From Jackrogersella multiformis (taxonomy: Eukaryota; Ascomycota; Sordariomycetes; Xylariales; Hypoxylaceae), in the NCBI GenBank assembly GCA_902806575.1, contig CADCXD010000011.1, forward strand, positions 1 through 64,000: 64,000 bases of DNA, given 5' to 3'. Shown here one piece after another: positions 34,704 to 45,217 of this stretch (positions are counted from its first letter, which is position 1; every line of letters begins with the position of its first letter). The notes under the pieces are model-generated. The model had not been told where the DNA came from and ran no database searches. It saw nothing but the letters and a program-made list of their open reading frames with translations. A program made the position numbers and the translations under genes.

Positions 34704-34803
34704 TCAAAAGCAATTACATACTACATTCTTATCCAATTATCTTACCTTACTTTGCCTTACCTACCTCATACATACATACGTGCATACACACCCCCATTGC
34801 AGC

Positions 34804-36867
34804 ATGGGTCTCTTCTCTCGAAAACCTAGAGCGCCCAAGCCAGCAAAATCCAACAGAGCGAGTCATGCTCCCGCGTCCGAAGGGGGAGGTTTTGGAGTTG
34901 GTGGAACTGGGACTGGAGCTGGAACCGGAAATGATTCGGCCAGTCTGAACTCGGAAGGCTCTAACATGAGAAGCACGTCGACGGGCAATTCGCGAATCCA
35001 GATTCACAACACAAATCGCACTTCGGCCAGTAGTATGCCTCAGACGCCCTTGACTCCTATGACGCCGCATCTCATGCCCAAAGTCAACCTCCCCAAGCCT
35101 CCGGATCCTTCTCTCGATGCCGCCGGATACCTCAAAAGCTTGGACTCTGTTCGCGACAGGTCAAAGATCGTGACCGACAAGGCCTTGCGAAATGCCCTAA
35201 ACCACTTCGATGTTGACATGGCCAAGTTTCCCGACGTGGTCACATTCGTTTGCGGCATCATCAAGGTCTGTAAATGCCGAATCCAACCCCCCAGTTTTAT
35301 AGACACTAGTATGTTATAGGTAGTATAGTATTATAGGTGTGCTGACTAGCGAGAATAGAGAGACTTCGACCCGCCGTTTTCTACTATCCCACCACACGGC
35401 CGGTATCAGCACTTCTGCGTCGGTGGCCGGGATCGGGTCGCCAACCTTCTCGCCACGTTTCCCCAGAACATCGACAGTACCGAGAAGTGTCGCAGTCTGA
35501 TCGACTTATTCCTCGTCAGCGTCCTGCTCGATGCCGGTGCCGGTACCTCGTGGAGCTTCAAGAGCGCCGAGAATGGTCGCGTATATAAGAGATCAGAGGG
35601 GCTGGCCATTGCGAGCCTGGAGATGTTCAAAACTGTACGTATGCTTGCATTATGGGTCATGTCTATACCGATATATGGAGTTATCATTTTCATTGTCGGT
35701 TCAGGGGTTCGTGCTAACATACGTATGCGTGTCAATTAGGGGTTATTCTCTGGCGACCTAACCAACAAATTCCGGGTTGATAAAGATGGTCTTCGGAAAC
35801 TCACAGTTGAGCAATTGGCCGGGGGCATGCAGTCGCGCCCAGGCAACGAGCTCGCTGGTTTAGAGGGCAGAGCGCAACTCCTGATCCGGCTCGGTGATGC
35901 GCTCGCCGAGCAGACGGAGTTCTTTGGCGATGATGGAAGGCCAGGCAATTTGATCGGTGCGTGGTTTATCTCATATGATCCATCGCCCCCTTTTCCCAAT
36001 ATCCTTCAGCAGTTGACCTTTTCTGACTGGGTATGAATGCGTAGACTATCTCCTTGCCCACCCTACGACGCAAGCTTCTTCAACCCCTATTGTGCTCATC
36101 CCCGTGCTATGGAATGCGCTCATGTCCGGGCTCGCCCCTATCTGGCCGCCTTCCCGGACGGCTATCGACGGCGTCTCGCTCGGCGACGCGTGGCCCTGCT
36201 CGTCGATGCCGCAGACCCCAGCGTCCGGCGCTCCCGCAATCTCGTTTTTCCCCAACTCCCAGTCAGGGCCGGGCGCTGCGGCCTGGGAATCTATACTGCC
36301 TTTCCACAAGCTGACGCAATGGCTCACATACTCACTGATGCAGCCCATGCAGAACCTACTCAGAATCCATTTCGCTGGTACGGAGCTGCTGACGGGTTTA
36401 CCCGAGTATAGAAACGGAGGTCTGTTTATCGACCTCGGCGTCCTAACACTGAAGCAAGATGACCTGGAACGTGGTCTCCAGAACTACAATGACAACTGCC
36501 GGCGGACGAACACCAAGGGTGTCGAGGTAGCGCCCATGTTCGAACCGAGCGACGATGTGATCGTTGAGTGGAGAGGTGTCACAGTGGGATTCCTCGACAA
36601 GCTCCTAGTTGAGGTCAATAAAACTCTTAAGAAGGAGCTTAATGGCGGCGAGCTCACGCTGGCTCAGCTGCTCGAGGCCGGAAGCTGGAAGGTAAGTTTA
36701 CTTTGCGATGTAGCAGCAGCACTACCGTCGCATATAACCACATAACTACCCGAACCCGGCGAGCTAATACTTGATATCTATAGGGTGGTCGCGAGATTGC
36801 CGAAGTCAGCCGACCGAATACGAAAGAACCGCCCATCCTTATCGACTCGGACGGAACTGTATTTTAG
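34804..36867 (+). CDS. urc4: Urc4-like uracil catabolism protein (DUF1688)
   Basis: Five exons (34804-35265, 35359-35634, 35740-35956, 36045-36691, 36784-36867) close exactly to 561 residues. After a low-complexity basic N-terminus (about 95 residues) the DUF1688 domain begins at AAGYLKSLDSVRDRSKIV and includes STIPPHGRYQHFCVGGRDRV, the glycine-rich LSTxx-to-GLFSGD region, and RNGGLFIDLGVLTLK near the C-terminus. In yeasts with the URC pathway, Urc4 is needed to use uracil as nitrogen source, though its exact reaction is not settled. The N-terminal MGLFSRKP could be a myristoylation site (glycine 2). All introns have GT..AG borders. It is the first clearly conserved gene after the desert. Confidence 0.92.
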
Positions 36868-37658
36868 CGCTGATATTATTAACACGCTGTATTCTCCTAT
36901 TTTTCTTAACCCCCTTCTCTTCACAATAGTGCATTATAAGATATTAAACAAAGGGCACCATAGATAAGGTAGATTTAGGATACATACCCCCTCCTCCCTT
37001 TTATTTACACTCAAAGCAGAGAGTGTGGTCATTCTTGAAAGCCGGTGGAACTCATACCACGTACCTACCTAAGGCTAGGGTTCTCCTATTTACTGGAAAA
37101 AGAAAAAGGGGCAAGGGAAAATAAGCGGATTAGCTCTGTTGCGTGAACGCAGCGGGGCGTAACGACGACGACGCTTCTGTTGTCGCAACTATTAGTAATT
37201 CTCTATATCTTTATAGGACTTGCGTTTTGCGTCATGGCGTGATGGAGGAATCGATCGGCTCTTTCGATTAGGATAGTATTGCCGGAGAACCTAATTAATT
37301 ATACCCAATAAATATTTTATCTTTTCTGATTTTGAAAATCCTATTGTACTAGGTAATCTGTGTAAACCCCTTTGCGGTGAGGTAGACGGGCATTCCAGTT
37401 GTAGCACATAATCAGCAGTTTTCGTCATCCGGCCTGGGTACCTGGACTAGCGAAGCCGTAATTTGGCTTGAGATCTTGGTCGATATTGCACATGTATCTA
37501 TATATATAAGGTAATCACAACTGGGAACATACTCCATCCAAGCTAGGTGCCTTTCTTCGGCAGCAAATACCCTTTACGGGAGAGGGTATAGTATTCCGTC
37601 TATGTGATGGTACAATCCCAGCTTCCTCGACGCACACTAACGACTAGCGAGCGCGCTT
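36868..37658. other. Convergent 3' spacer, Urc4 / Oxa1
   Basis: This 0.8 kb lies between two stops. I see no gene. It is AT-rich with a GC-richer patch near 37120-37180 that contains no tRNA-like B box. Confidence 0.4.
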
Positions 37659-39371
37659 TTACGACTTCCTCTTCTCGTTACGTCGCCGGCGTTGCTCTTC
37701 CATACGTCGGTATGCCCTTTCCTTCTCTTCCAAGGCCCTACGCTCTTCGTACTGCTCAGCCTTCTTCCACTGCTCTTTCTGCTTATCGACGCCGAAGAAG
37801 CTCTTCGCGGTGTCGCCAACGGTCATGCCGCCATTGTTCGCGGACATCTGATCAGGGCTGGTTGGCGCTTGCCATGCCATGTCGGTCGGACTGGCCGCTG
37901 GGGTAGACCGCAGACCTCTGGCTGGAAGAGGGGGGAGGTCAGCCCAGCGGCGGATAGTTGGGTTAAGCGTCGCTGTCGTCTGGACGATTGTACCGGCAGA
38001 AAGCAGGGCGAAGAACCACTGTAGACCAGCCGGTAACCAGGCTGTGGCAAAGAACATGGCGGGAGGAAGCACGTACATCATCCACTTGCCAACGCGGTCT
38101 TGGAAAGGATTGTTTGATAAATTAGCAAGCCGCGTTTGCTAGTAGACCATCAGTCAGAAACTCCGAAGAACGAGAGGACAAAGAATATTTGGGGAATTAA
38201 AGGGGGGGTAAGTTCGTTAGCACCCCCAAAACCCCCCTAAAAGACTTACTTTGAACATGAGGCTCGATAAAGCAATAGATATGAGGGGGAGGATGTAGTA
38301 AGGGTCGTGGACGGTCAGATCGGTAAACCAAGCAATCCCTCCCGTCTCCAGACTTGGTACGGGTATGGCAGCCATACCTCGGAATAGTCGAAACATGCCG
38401 TAAGAGAAGGGAATATTAACGAAGTTAATAAACGACCAGGTAGAACTGGCGCCATATCGCTTCTTAATCATCGTCATGGTATGACGCGACTTCTTCTTAG
38501 CATGCAAGTCGCGAGTTTTAAATGCAGCCTCCTCCAGTTCTGCTTTGGCCCTGAGAAAGGCAGGATCCTTGTTGACCTGCTGCAAGAGCGCCTGATGCCT
38601 GCTGCCGATCAAGGTGGGCACGAAAAGTATGACACGCCACGCGACGGCGACGGTAGCAAGCGTAGCCCACCAGGGCATGCCTGAGTAGATGTATATGTGT
38701 TCGACCAGCCATTCGACGCTGGTGGTTGGACCCCATCCGAAATCCAAGCCGAGATTCTCGAGGTATCCTATCTGCTCGGGTATGTCAAGGATGGATGTCA
38801 AGTCTAGATCACCAAAGGCGTTTGTTGGGGTATGCGCTGAGCTTAGATCGGCAGGACTTGTCGGAATCGATGGCGAGGCATCTTGAGGCGTATATGCCGA
38901 AGAGGAACTTGCGACTGAATTTTCCGTCAAGTCTTCAGGGGGCGCAACGGGTGTGAATGATGTAGGTGTCTCTGAGGGTGTCTCTGAGGGTGTTGTGGGC
39001 GAAGAGGGTTGCTGTTTTGAAGAGAAAGGCCATAAAGATAAATTTCGCGAAGCTCCGGAACGCTGGGCAAATACGCTAGACACAGTACTAGTAGTAGTAG
39101 AAGATAGAAATATAGGCGTAGAATATGCGCTTCTAGATCGACTACTCAGTAATGTAGACCGGGACTGGGACTGCGCCTGGGAGAAGTGCCGCAGAGAAAC
39201 CCTCAGAGGTCGAGCAGCCTGGATATAAGAGAGAAGCAAAAGTCAGTGATGATTATTTGCCATGCAATTATGCCATTGGGTGGGTTATTAATATACCTGT
39301 GTCCGAGCAGAACATGCCATCCGTAGCGCGGAGGCCGGGCACGATCTCGAAAATCCTCTACTCGGCAGCAT
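37659..39371 (-). CDS. oxa1: Mitochondrial inner-membrane insertase Oxa1 (YidC family)
   Basis: Oxa1 inserts mitochondrially and nuclear-encoded proteins into the inner membrane. Three exons (39371-39297, 39218-38250, 38138-37659) give 507 residues. The true start is the short first exon MLPSRGFSRSCPASALRMACS, a basic serine-rich mitochondrial presequence. A frame opening at 39239 begins inside intron 1. The YidC core runs from about residue 182 (GLDFGWGPTTSVEWLVEHI) through a matrix helical hairpin (AELEEAAFKTRDLHAKKKSRH), GGIAWFTDLTVHDPYYILPL, and membrane segments up to about 420. The C-terminus is a long charged coiled coil (EERRALEEKERAYRRMEEQRRR), the part that binds mitochondrial ribosomes in yeast Oxa1. 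Mim1, another mitochondrial biogenesis gene, lies 0.6 kb upstream. Confidence 0.92.
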
Positions 39372-39979
39372 GACGATATTTGTGAACGCTACAGAAGCTG
39401 AATCGTGGTGCGACGAGAATTTCCGACCTCGTAATGGAATCGATTTATTAATTTTTTAAAACTCAAGATTTGGCACAGTACCTAGTCAATTCGCTTATCG
39501 ATAAGTCCTTATCATACTTCCATAACAAGGTTCCAAAGTTCCTAGAAAGGTCCACTAGATACATAGGTACCTACGTAGTAGTGGAATGGATGCCCGGGAA
39601 TGAGGTAGGAGCGCGAGGTACCTCTAGGTAAGTAAGTACGTAACTACGTAAGAAGGAAGACGGGAAAGAAGGACGGGATCCTTGAAATTTAATGTTCCCA
39701 ACACGGATTTACATTTTATTATTTCTTTAATTTCGCATCTACGGCCTCATATGTCTAGAAGATTTATACATAGGTACACAAGCGATATTCAAGGTCCATC
39801 TCCCTTGTTTCTTTTAATTTCCCCTCGCCATTTCCCCCCGCCCGGTATACATACCTAGGCAGGTATTTCCGTTCCAAGAATATAGAGTACGCACGCCTAT
39901 GTGACTACCTGGGTAGGCATATCTCTTCGTTTTGGTTCTATCGTAAATATACAAATATACTGTAGCTGCCCCGATAGTG
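39372..39979. promoter_or_regulatory. Spacer upstream of oxa1 and downstream of mim1
   Basis: This 0.6 kb holds the oxa1 promoter and the mim1 3' end, both on the minus strand. A half-copy of the dispersed AGGTACCTA motif lies near 39565. Overlapping open frames at 39814-40104 are shadows of the mim1 second exon. Confidence 0.4.
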
Positions 39980-40429
39980 TTATTCCATGCTTGTAAGGTC
40001 TCGTAGGACTGGCCGCTGTTTTGGTCTGTCGCGGATTTCGATGCCTGGCCCGATAGGGTGTGCTCGTTGCCGGGAAAGAGGGAAAACCTATTTGTTGCCA
40101 TCAATATGAGCCTCCTGCTTTACTAAAGATCCATTTCATGATAGTGCGGGTTTGCTTACTCTTGTGCCTCCCCATCCCAGCCTAAAAGCGGCTTCGTGCG
40201 CAAACAGTTCGCCAAACCCCAGCATCATACCATTAATAAATGGCAGTAGTAGGTTGATAGCCGCACCTCGGAGCATGGACCAAACCGTTGGAGGGCTGTA
40301 GAGAACTATTTGCGGGGAGGACAACGAGGTTGGTGATGTTGAGACATCTTCGCCCGTCGAATATTGTTCGCTGTCCGAGTGCATCGTGACACCGGATTCG
40401 GCGAGAGGATGTGATTCTTCGGAAGACAT
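39980..40429 (-). CDS. mim1: Mitochondrial outer-membrane import protein Mim1/Tom13
   Basis: Mim1 inserts helical proteins into the mitochondrial outer membrane and helps assemble the TOM complex. Two exons (40429-40160 and 40087-39980) close to 125 residues across a 72 bp intron. The conserved core is PPTVWSMLRGAAINLLLPF then NGMMLGFGELFAHEAAFRLGW at about residues 48-88. It contains the single membrane helix with small-residue packing motifs used for oligomerisation. The second exon continues VFPLSRQRAHPIGPGIEIRD, as in filamentous fungal homologues. The N-terminal 45 residues are acidic and serine-rich. The gene is short enough to be missed by automatic calling, and the read-through of exon 1 gives a false C-terminus (SKPALS). 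Confidence 0.9.
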
Positions 40430-41185
40430 CGCAGGAACTGCTGAGGTTACCCAAGAGAAGGGATGGGAAGTGATTATCGTGGAGGAGAAAAGAAGAAGTA
40501 AATGACGGTCTACTTCAGCTGCTATATCTCATGTCGTGGGTTGTGATGGTGGTAATAAGGGTAACCAACCGGCGTGCCCTGTGTGCTTCCAAGGTTCGAA
40601 GTTGAAATGCTTGGAGAAAGCTCAACATTGAAGATGTCGGGGTTTAAGTTTAAGATCGAGTAGGTAAAGTATATTGCGGTGCGTCTAAGCCTATTCGGGT
40701 AAGAAGCTATCTCTGCAGGTGGTTGTGCCACCTCGGAATATCTATCCTTGTAAGGCCAATTTTGGAACATAGGCAATGGCTGAGGGGTATTAGCTGCTCG
40801 TCATTCTGCGTTTGGAGGGTTCGACTAGGTACGTACCTACCTAGTAGGTAGAATCGGTGGAAAGTATCCATGGATATTCCCCCGCGTACCTACCACCTAA
40901 GCAATGTGATTAGGCTACTGTGGAGAGCTTGACGTCGTCGCTAAAGGCTGCCTAAGAACATTAATGGATTGAATCTTGAGTGCACCTTCCAACTACAAAC
41001 GTCATCTCTTTTTTTATTCTTACGTTCAATCATCAACGCTATTAGGTGCCAAGCAACTTCTTCATCTTCTTCCATCTTCAGTAATTATTTTACAACCAAT
41101 TCTCCCATCTTCAACCTTCGGTAACTCTCCCTTCTTATTTGATCCTCTTCAGCTTCCGACTACAGACGTCTTCGCCTATTCAAAA
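40430..41185. promoter_or_regulatory. Divergent promoter region, mim1 / shp1
   Basis: This 756 bp spacer separates two divergent start codons. It contains an extended GTACGTACCTACCTAGTAGGTAG-like palindrome at about 40829-40851 and a CT-rich stretch (about 41060-41160) just before the shp1 start. A minus-strand frame of 84 codons at 40522-40776 matches nothing and is probably spurious. Confidence 0.4.
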
Positions 41186-42631
41186 ATGGAGAGCAGCGTC
41201 GACCATGATGCTCTCACCAGTGAGCTCATGTCTATGACCGGAGCTTCGACGGAGCAAGTATGTATACCTGTATAGTTTGGATATCTAAGTAGTTTATATT
41301 TTCATCACTACTTGCTAAATGATTTCACTCTCAATCCCGGTCTGTCTTAACTAACACTACCCCTAGGCTACGCAGTATCTCTCTGCCAGCAACTGGGATC
41401 TTGCTGCCGCTACCCAGGCCTACTTTGCCGACGAAGAAGAAGACAACGCGGGTGTTCCTCTTGAGACTCCTGCCGCCACGAGTTCTTCGACTTACACTGG
41501 CCCGCGCACGCTCGATGGCCGACCGGCTCCGCAGGCAATTCCCACTGTTTCCAGTTCATCCAAGCGACCGCCCAAGAAGAAGGGACTTGCTACTCTGAGC
41601 TCTCTTGGAGGTGGCCATGGACACGATCACGACGACGACGATGGTGGTGACGAGGATGACGACGACCATAGAGACACATACGCCGGGGGTGAGAAGAGTG
41701 GACTTGCCGTTCAAGACCCAAACCAACGCACTGATCCGAGACGAATTCTTAACGATCTTCTTGCCAAAGCGGAGAGGTAAGGTCATTTATTCATCTTTTC
41801 GCATTTGAATTTTCTTAGGTGATTTAGCAGCAAATTAATATCGGATTCTATAGCAATTCACAACGTCCCGAAACGTCGTCTCCCGCCGGCCCCTCCAGTT
41901 CCACTGCTTTCCGCGGTAGTGGCCAAACTTTAGGTGGCGAGGGCACTCCCAGCCGCACCATTCCCGATCCCGTCGGACCAGTTGCGTCCGGAAGTCAGGC
42001 GCGCCCGCAAGGGGGTGAGGTTCAAGAGCGCACGTTACATCTCTGGCGCGATGGTTTCAGCATTGATGACGGAGAGCTTCGCCGATTCGACGACCCCGAG
42101 AATACCGATGCCCTGCGTATGATCCAGCAGGGCCGCGCACCTATTCATCTGATGAACGTCAGATATGACGAGCCTCTCGATGTCAAGCTGCAACAGCACG
42201 ATGAGAATTATCGACTTCTTCCCAAGGTCTACAAGCCGTTTGGTGGTTCGGGTCACCGTCTCGGAAGCCCTGTACCAGGCGACTCTGCTGCTACGACCTT
42301 GTCCACCCTTTCAACCTCTACTATTCCTGCTGCTGCTGCCGCACCGTCCTCCTCGGCGCCCCCTAGCACGTTGGTGGACGAATCCCAACCTACGGTCATG
42401 ATCCGCATCCAGATGCCCGATGGTACACGATTACCGGCTCGGTTTAACACGTCGCAGACGGTCAACGACGTGTACGACTTCATTGCTCGATCCTCACCCG
42501 GGCTGAGCACCGGCGGGTGGGTATTGGCCACGACTTTCCCCAACAAGGACCACACGGACAAGTCCTTGGTCCTAGGTGATATGGCCGAATTTAAGAAGGG
42601 TGGCACGGCTATGGTGAAGAGAAACTTGTGA
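41186..42631 (+). CDS. shp1: UBX-domain Cdc48 cofactor (Shp1/p47)
   Basis: This adaptor links the AAA ATPase Cdc48/p97 to ubiquitinated substrates in membrane fusion, autophagy and protein degradation. Three exons (41186-41257, 41367-41776, 41854-42631) close to 419 residues. Domains in order are a UBA-like region at 1-48 (LTSELMSMTGASTEQATQYLSASNWDLAAATQAYF), a SEP domain at about 218-285 (RTLHLWRDGFSIDDGELRRFDD), the SHP-box Cdc48-binding motif PFGGSGHRLGS at about 288-298, and a C-terminal UBX domain from about 339 (PTVMIRIQMPDGTRLPARFN). A histidine/aspartate-rich acidic linker lies near 90-110. The frame opening at 40976 adds no family features, so I start at the ATG at 41186. Confidence 0.93.
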
Positions 42632-42973
42632 GCATGGGAAATGAAGGGAAATTGTTTTACTAAGATGCTGGGCGTTCATCGTACGATAGATCTGTAGTTG
42701 TTAAACAACTTGCCTAGGTATGACATTAGATGCAGAGACGCATAGACACGAAAAGTCGCCGATTGCGATGGTTTGGGGAAACAATTCCCTCCAAAATTAT
42801 GATTTACGGATTGTGAATAGTACCGATAGTTTTAAATGGACTATCTAGCATCCTAACATCCATTAGTGTAAAACCGTACACCCAGAAATACAGCAAGCTG
42901 GAGAAGCTAGTCTAATACCCCAAGGCGTACTCCGTTTAGCAAAGCAGTCACGGGCTTACACTTCTCGGTCAAC
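42632..42973. other. Convergent 3' spacer
   Basis: This 342 bp separates the stops of shp1 and the secreted DUF1524 gene. No gene or repeat array is seen. Confidence 0.4.
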
Positions 42974-43874
42974 CTAACAAGTATTCAACATGGAAGTCAA
43001 AGCCGACTTCTCAGCCGACGTGATAGACAGCTTCCAGTAACTCTTGACGGCAACCCAGGCGCTCGCGTAGGTGCAGTAGAAGCTCGTCAGGGGTGGCTTC
43101 CACGAGTCGGGGGACTTGTCGCTCTTGGCCGAGTTCACGTTGTCGGTCACGGCCCAGAGCTGCGGCCGGTCAACGTCGTTGGCGAACTGCTGTCGCTTGG
43201 CTGTCGTCCACGCGTTTGCGCCGGACTGCGTGTTGGTGTTAGCTGGGGTGGAAAGCTAGGGGTTGGGGATTTTATAAGCTGGATAGGTAGAAGGTAGGAG
43301 GCAGTGTATACTCCCCCCTAAATCACAAAGGGGGGGGATGTAACAAATAAAGGAGACTAAGAATAAAGACATACAATCCAGGCATTCTTCAATGGCACCA
43401 TGTGATCGATATCCAGATCAGACGGGGCCGTCCACTTGCCACCATCGTAGGGGCTCGTCCAGGTGCCGCTCGTAGGGTAGCAGTCAGAGCCAACCACGAC
43501 GCTGGTACCGTCGCGCTTCAGCACGTACTCGCGCGTGTTGCAGGTGCCCGTGATGGTAATCCACGTCGGGAATAAGTCCCGGTCATAGTTGCCATCGTCA
43601 ACTGCCGCAGCGACGGTGAGACCGGCGAGCTGTGTCTTGGCGGATGAGCCAGACGGGATGCCAGGCTATTCGTCTTCGTCAGTCTTATACTTGAATATAT
43701 GAACCTCTCGCAACAATTTGTGAGAGCATGCTGTTATATTAACTAGCATATGACAAGAAGAGATAGACTAACAGGAGTTGGCATGGGCATGGGCATGGCG
43801 ACCGGAGCTGGCGCCGGCGCAGCAAGAACTACATTCGCGGATAGGAGACCGCCGAGCGTATATGTGAACTTCAT
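42974..43874 (-). CDS. Secreted DUF1524/HNH-nuclease-like protein
   Basis: Introns hide this gene from simple frame searches. Three exons (43874-43773, 43665-43375, 43225-42974) close to 214 residues. It begins with a signal peptide (MKFTYTLGGLLSANVVLAAP) followed by a proline/methionine-rich linker. The mature domain contains RDLFPTWITITGTCNTREYVL, SDCYPTSGTWTSPYDGGKW and DIDHMVPLKNAW, the last being the DH...N-type core of the DUF1524 (GmrSD C-terminal) HNH-like nuclease fold. The second half reads RQQFANDVDRPQLWAVTDNVNSAKSDKSPDSWKPP, which is typical of these fungal and actinobacterial secreted proteins. It probably cleaves nucleic acid outside the cell, but activity is inferred from the fold only. 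Introns are 107 and 149 bp. Confidence 0.88.
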
Positions 43875-45217
43875 GATGAAGATGCTGGAGCTGTCAAGTC
43901 CGAGGGCCTTGAGTCTCAAGTGATGTTCCCGAGTGAAAGAATGAAGCACAACAGGTTGGTAACACTTAGATGACAATTTCACAAGTTTCACGCGCGGAGG
44001 TCAGGCCTTTAAGTTTGTGACCGAAATCTGGGCCCTCGCTGATCTCCCCTGGGCTCGACGATAATCTCATATCTACATCATCGACCGCAAGCACCAATAA
44101 CCCCAAAGAAGCAACGATTTCGGGGCATTTAGCGCAGAAACCAAGGCAGGTCCCGCGGGGTCTGACGTTCGTAGGAGGACTCCGATATGAAGGTCAACCG
44201 CATCGTATCTTGGAACCTGCGTTACCTAGTGCGAAGCTGAATCTGACCTGCCGAATTGAACGAGTCGTGGGTGGTATCAGAGTCGCGCTGAGGTCGAGAC
44301 GGGGCGGCGATCGTCCGTAGCTAGGATTGGCGGGAAGGGTGAAAAGCATGTGCATGTGCATGTGCATGTACATCTGTATCTGTATCTATATCCGTATCTG
44401 TATCTTCATTTGCAGCTATACTTACCTCTTACCTACAATCAACCTCGCGGTATTAACAAGCAATAAGTAGATACTGGGTATAATATGGCCTCGGTGCTAT
44501 CATTTAGCGGGGGAAAGCCAAGACAGCCTATATCAGTAAAACCATCGTGCCATTCTCATATACCTAGGTACTTGGGACGTATTCGTTAGAATTTAACTAC
44601 ATTCGTGGGTATCAACTACCCTTTCATCAAAGTCGTGCATGGCATACCGCGTAGTAATCGCCTCCCATTGGTTGGTAACTCATCTCAACCAACCTTCCTA
44701 ATCCGGGAAGTACGCCGATCGTCAGGGACCAAGGCGCCGCTCCGAAAGAACCATCACTCGTGACTCCCAGCGTTGTCATTGATAAGGCCAATGAAGCTAC
44801 CTATCATACAAACGTGTCGAAGCTTGTCGGCATTCGACTATTACCGTCCTCACCGCTAACGGCATCTCTATAGCACCTTTTAATAATGGCAATGCCATGT
44901 TGAGCTTGTGCTCCATATTTGGCTAGAGCTTCGCAACATCTATGAGTTTCGCGAGGTTCTAGCATCAAATACGAGCACTGACTTTCCTCGCCCCGTCGGA
45001 AAAACAGATAGGTACCAATAAAACTTCAATCGCCGTATAATTCTGGTCGAAACTCTCCAGCAAAATAAGTAACCAGGCTAGCTCCGCTCGACTATCACTT
45101 CGGGGGTTTCGTTTGATATCGTGAGTTGCCGAAAAGTTAACCGCAAGATTCAAGTCAATGGTATTCGGAGTCCATCTAAACTCAGAAACGAATATCTTCT
45201 TCAATCTTCCACCCAAA
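43875..45217. other. Spacer with hexamer microsatellites
   Basis: This 1.3 kb holds the promoter of the secreted protein gene and the 3' end of gtr1. Adjacent microsatellites (CATGTG)n and (TATCTG)n lie at about 44347-44407. A TACCTAGGTA copy lies near 44561-44570. No gene is recognised. Confidence 0.45.
44347..44407. repeat. Hexamer microsatellites (CATGTG)n and (TATCTG)n
   Basis: About four units of CATGTG are followed directly by about six imperfect units of TATCTG. They lie in the spacer upstream of the secreted DUF1524 gene. Confidence 0.75.

Larger units (their letters stand above)
28803..34803. other. Six-kilobase gene desert between accessory and core regions
   Basis: No gene is supported here. 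It is AT-rich, with many stops in all frames, but is less extreme than the terminal AT blocks. GC rises locally at about 31740-32200, where two short frames (31749-31934 and 31996-32196) match nothing known; this may be a gene relic. Palindromes of the TACCTAGGTA type occur at 29262-29300, 31303-31312 and 33659-33680. Near the right end are a threefold GCTCAGT tandem (34419-34440) and an A-rich CCAGAA/ACAAGAA microsatellite (34624-34703) in the probable 5' leader of the next gene. Confidence 0.5.

Noticed and set aside
34587..34829. Eighty-codon frame upstream of Urc4
   Set aside because: It is a translation of the A-rich microsatellite and leader sequence.
36037..36411. Overlapping plus and minus frames inside the Urc4 gene
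   Set aside because: Only the frame that continues the DUF1688 protein across both introns makes family sense.
38217..39239. Frame starting at 39239 as the full N-terminus of Oxa1
   Set aside because: Its first codons fall in an intron; a short upstream exon at 39371-39297 supplies a proper presequence and closes in frame.
40976..41185. Seventy-codon N-terminal extension of Shp1
   Set aside because: The extension is serine/leucine/proline-rich with no family similarity, and the UBA-like region begins at the ATG at 41186.
44347..44407. Possible CRISPR-like array
   Set aside because: These are simple hexamer microsatellites with no spacers, in a eukaryotic genome.
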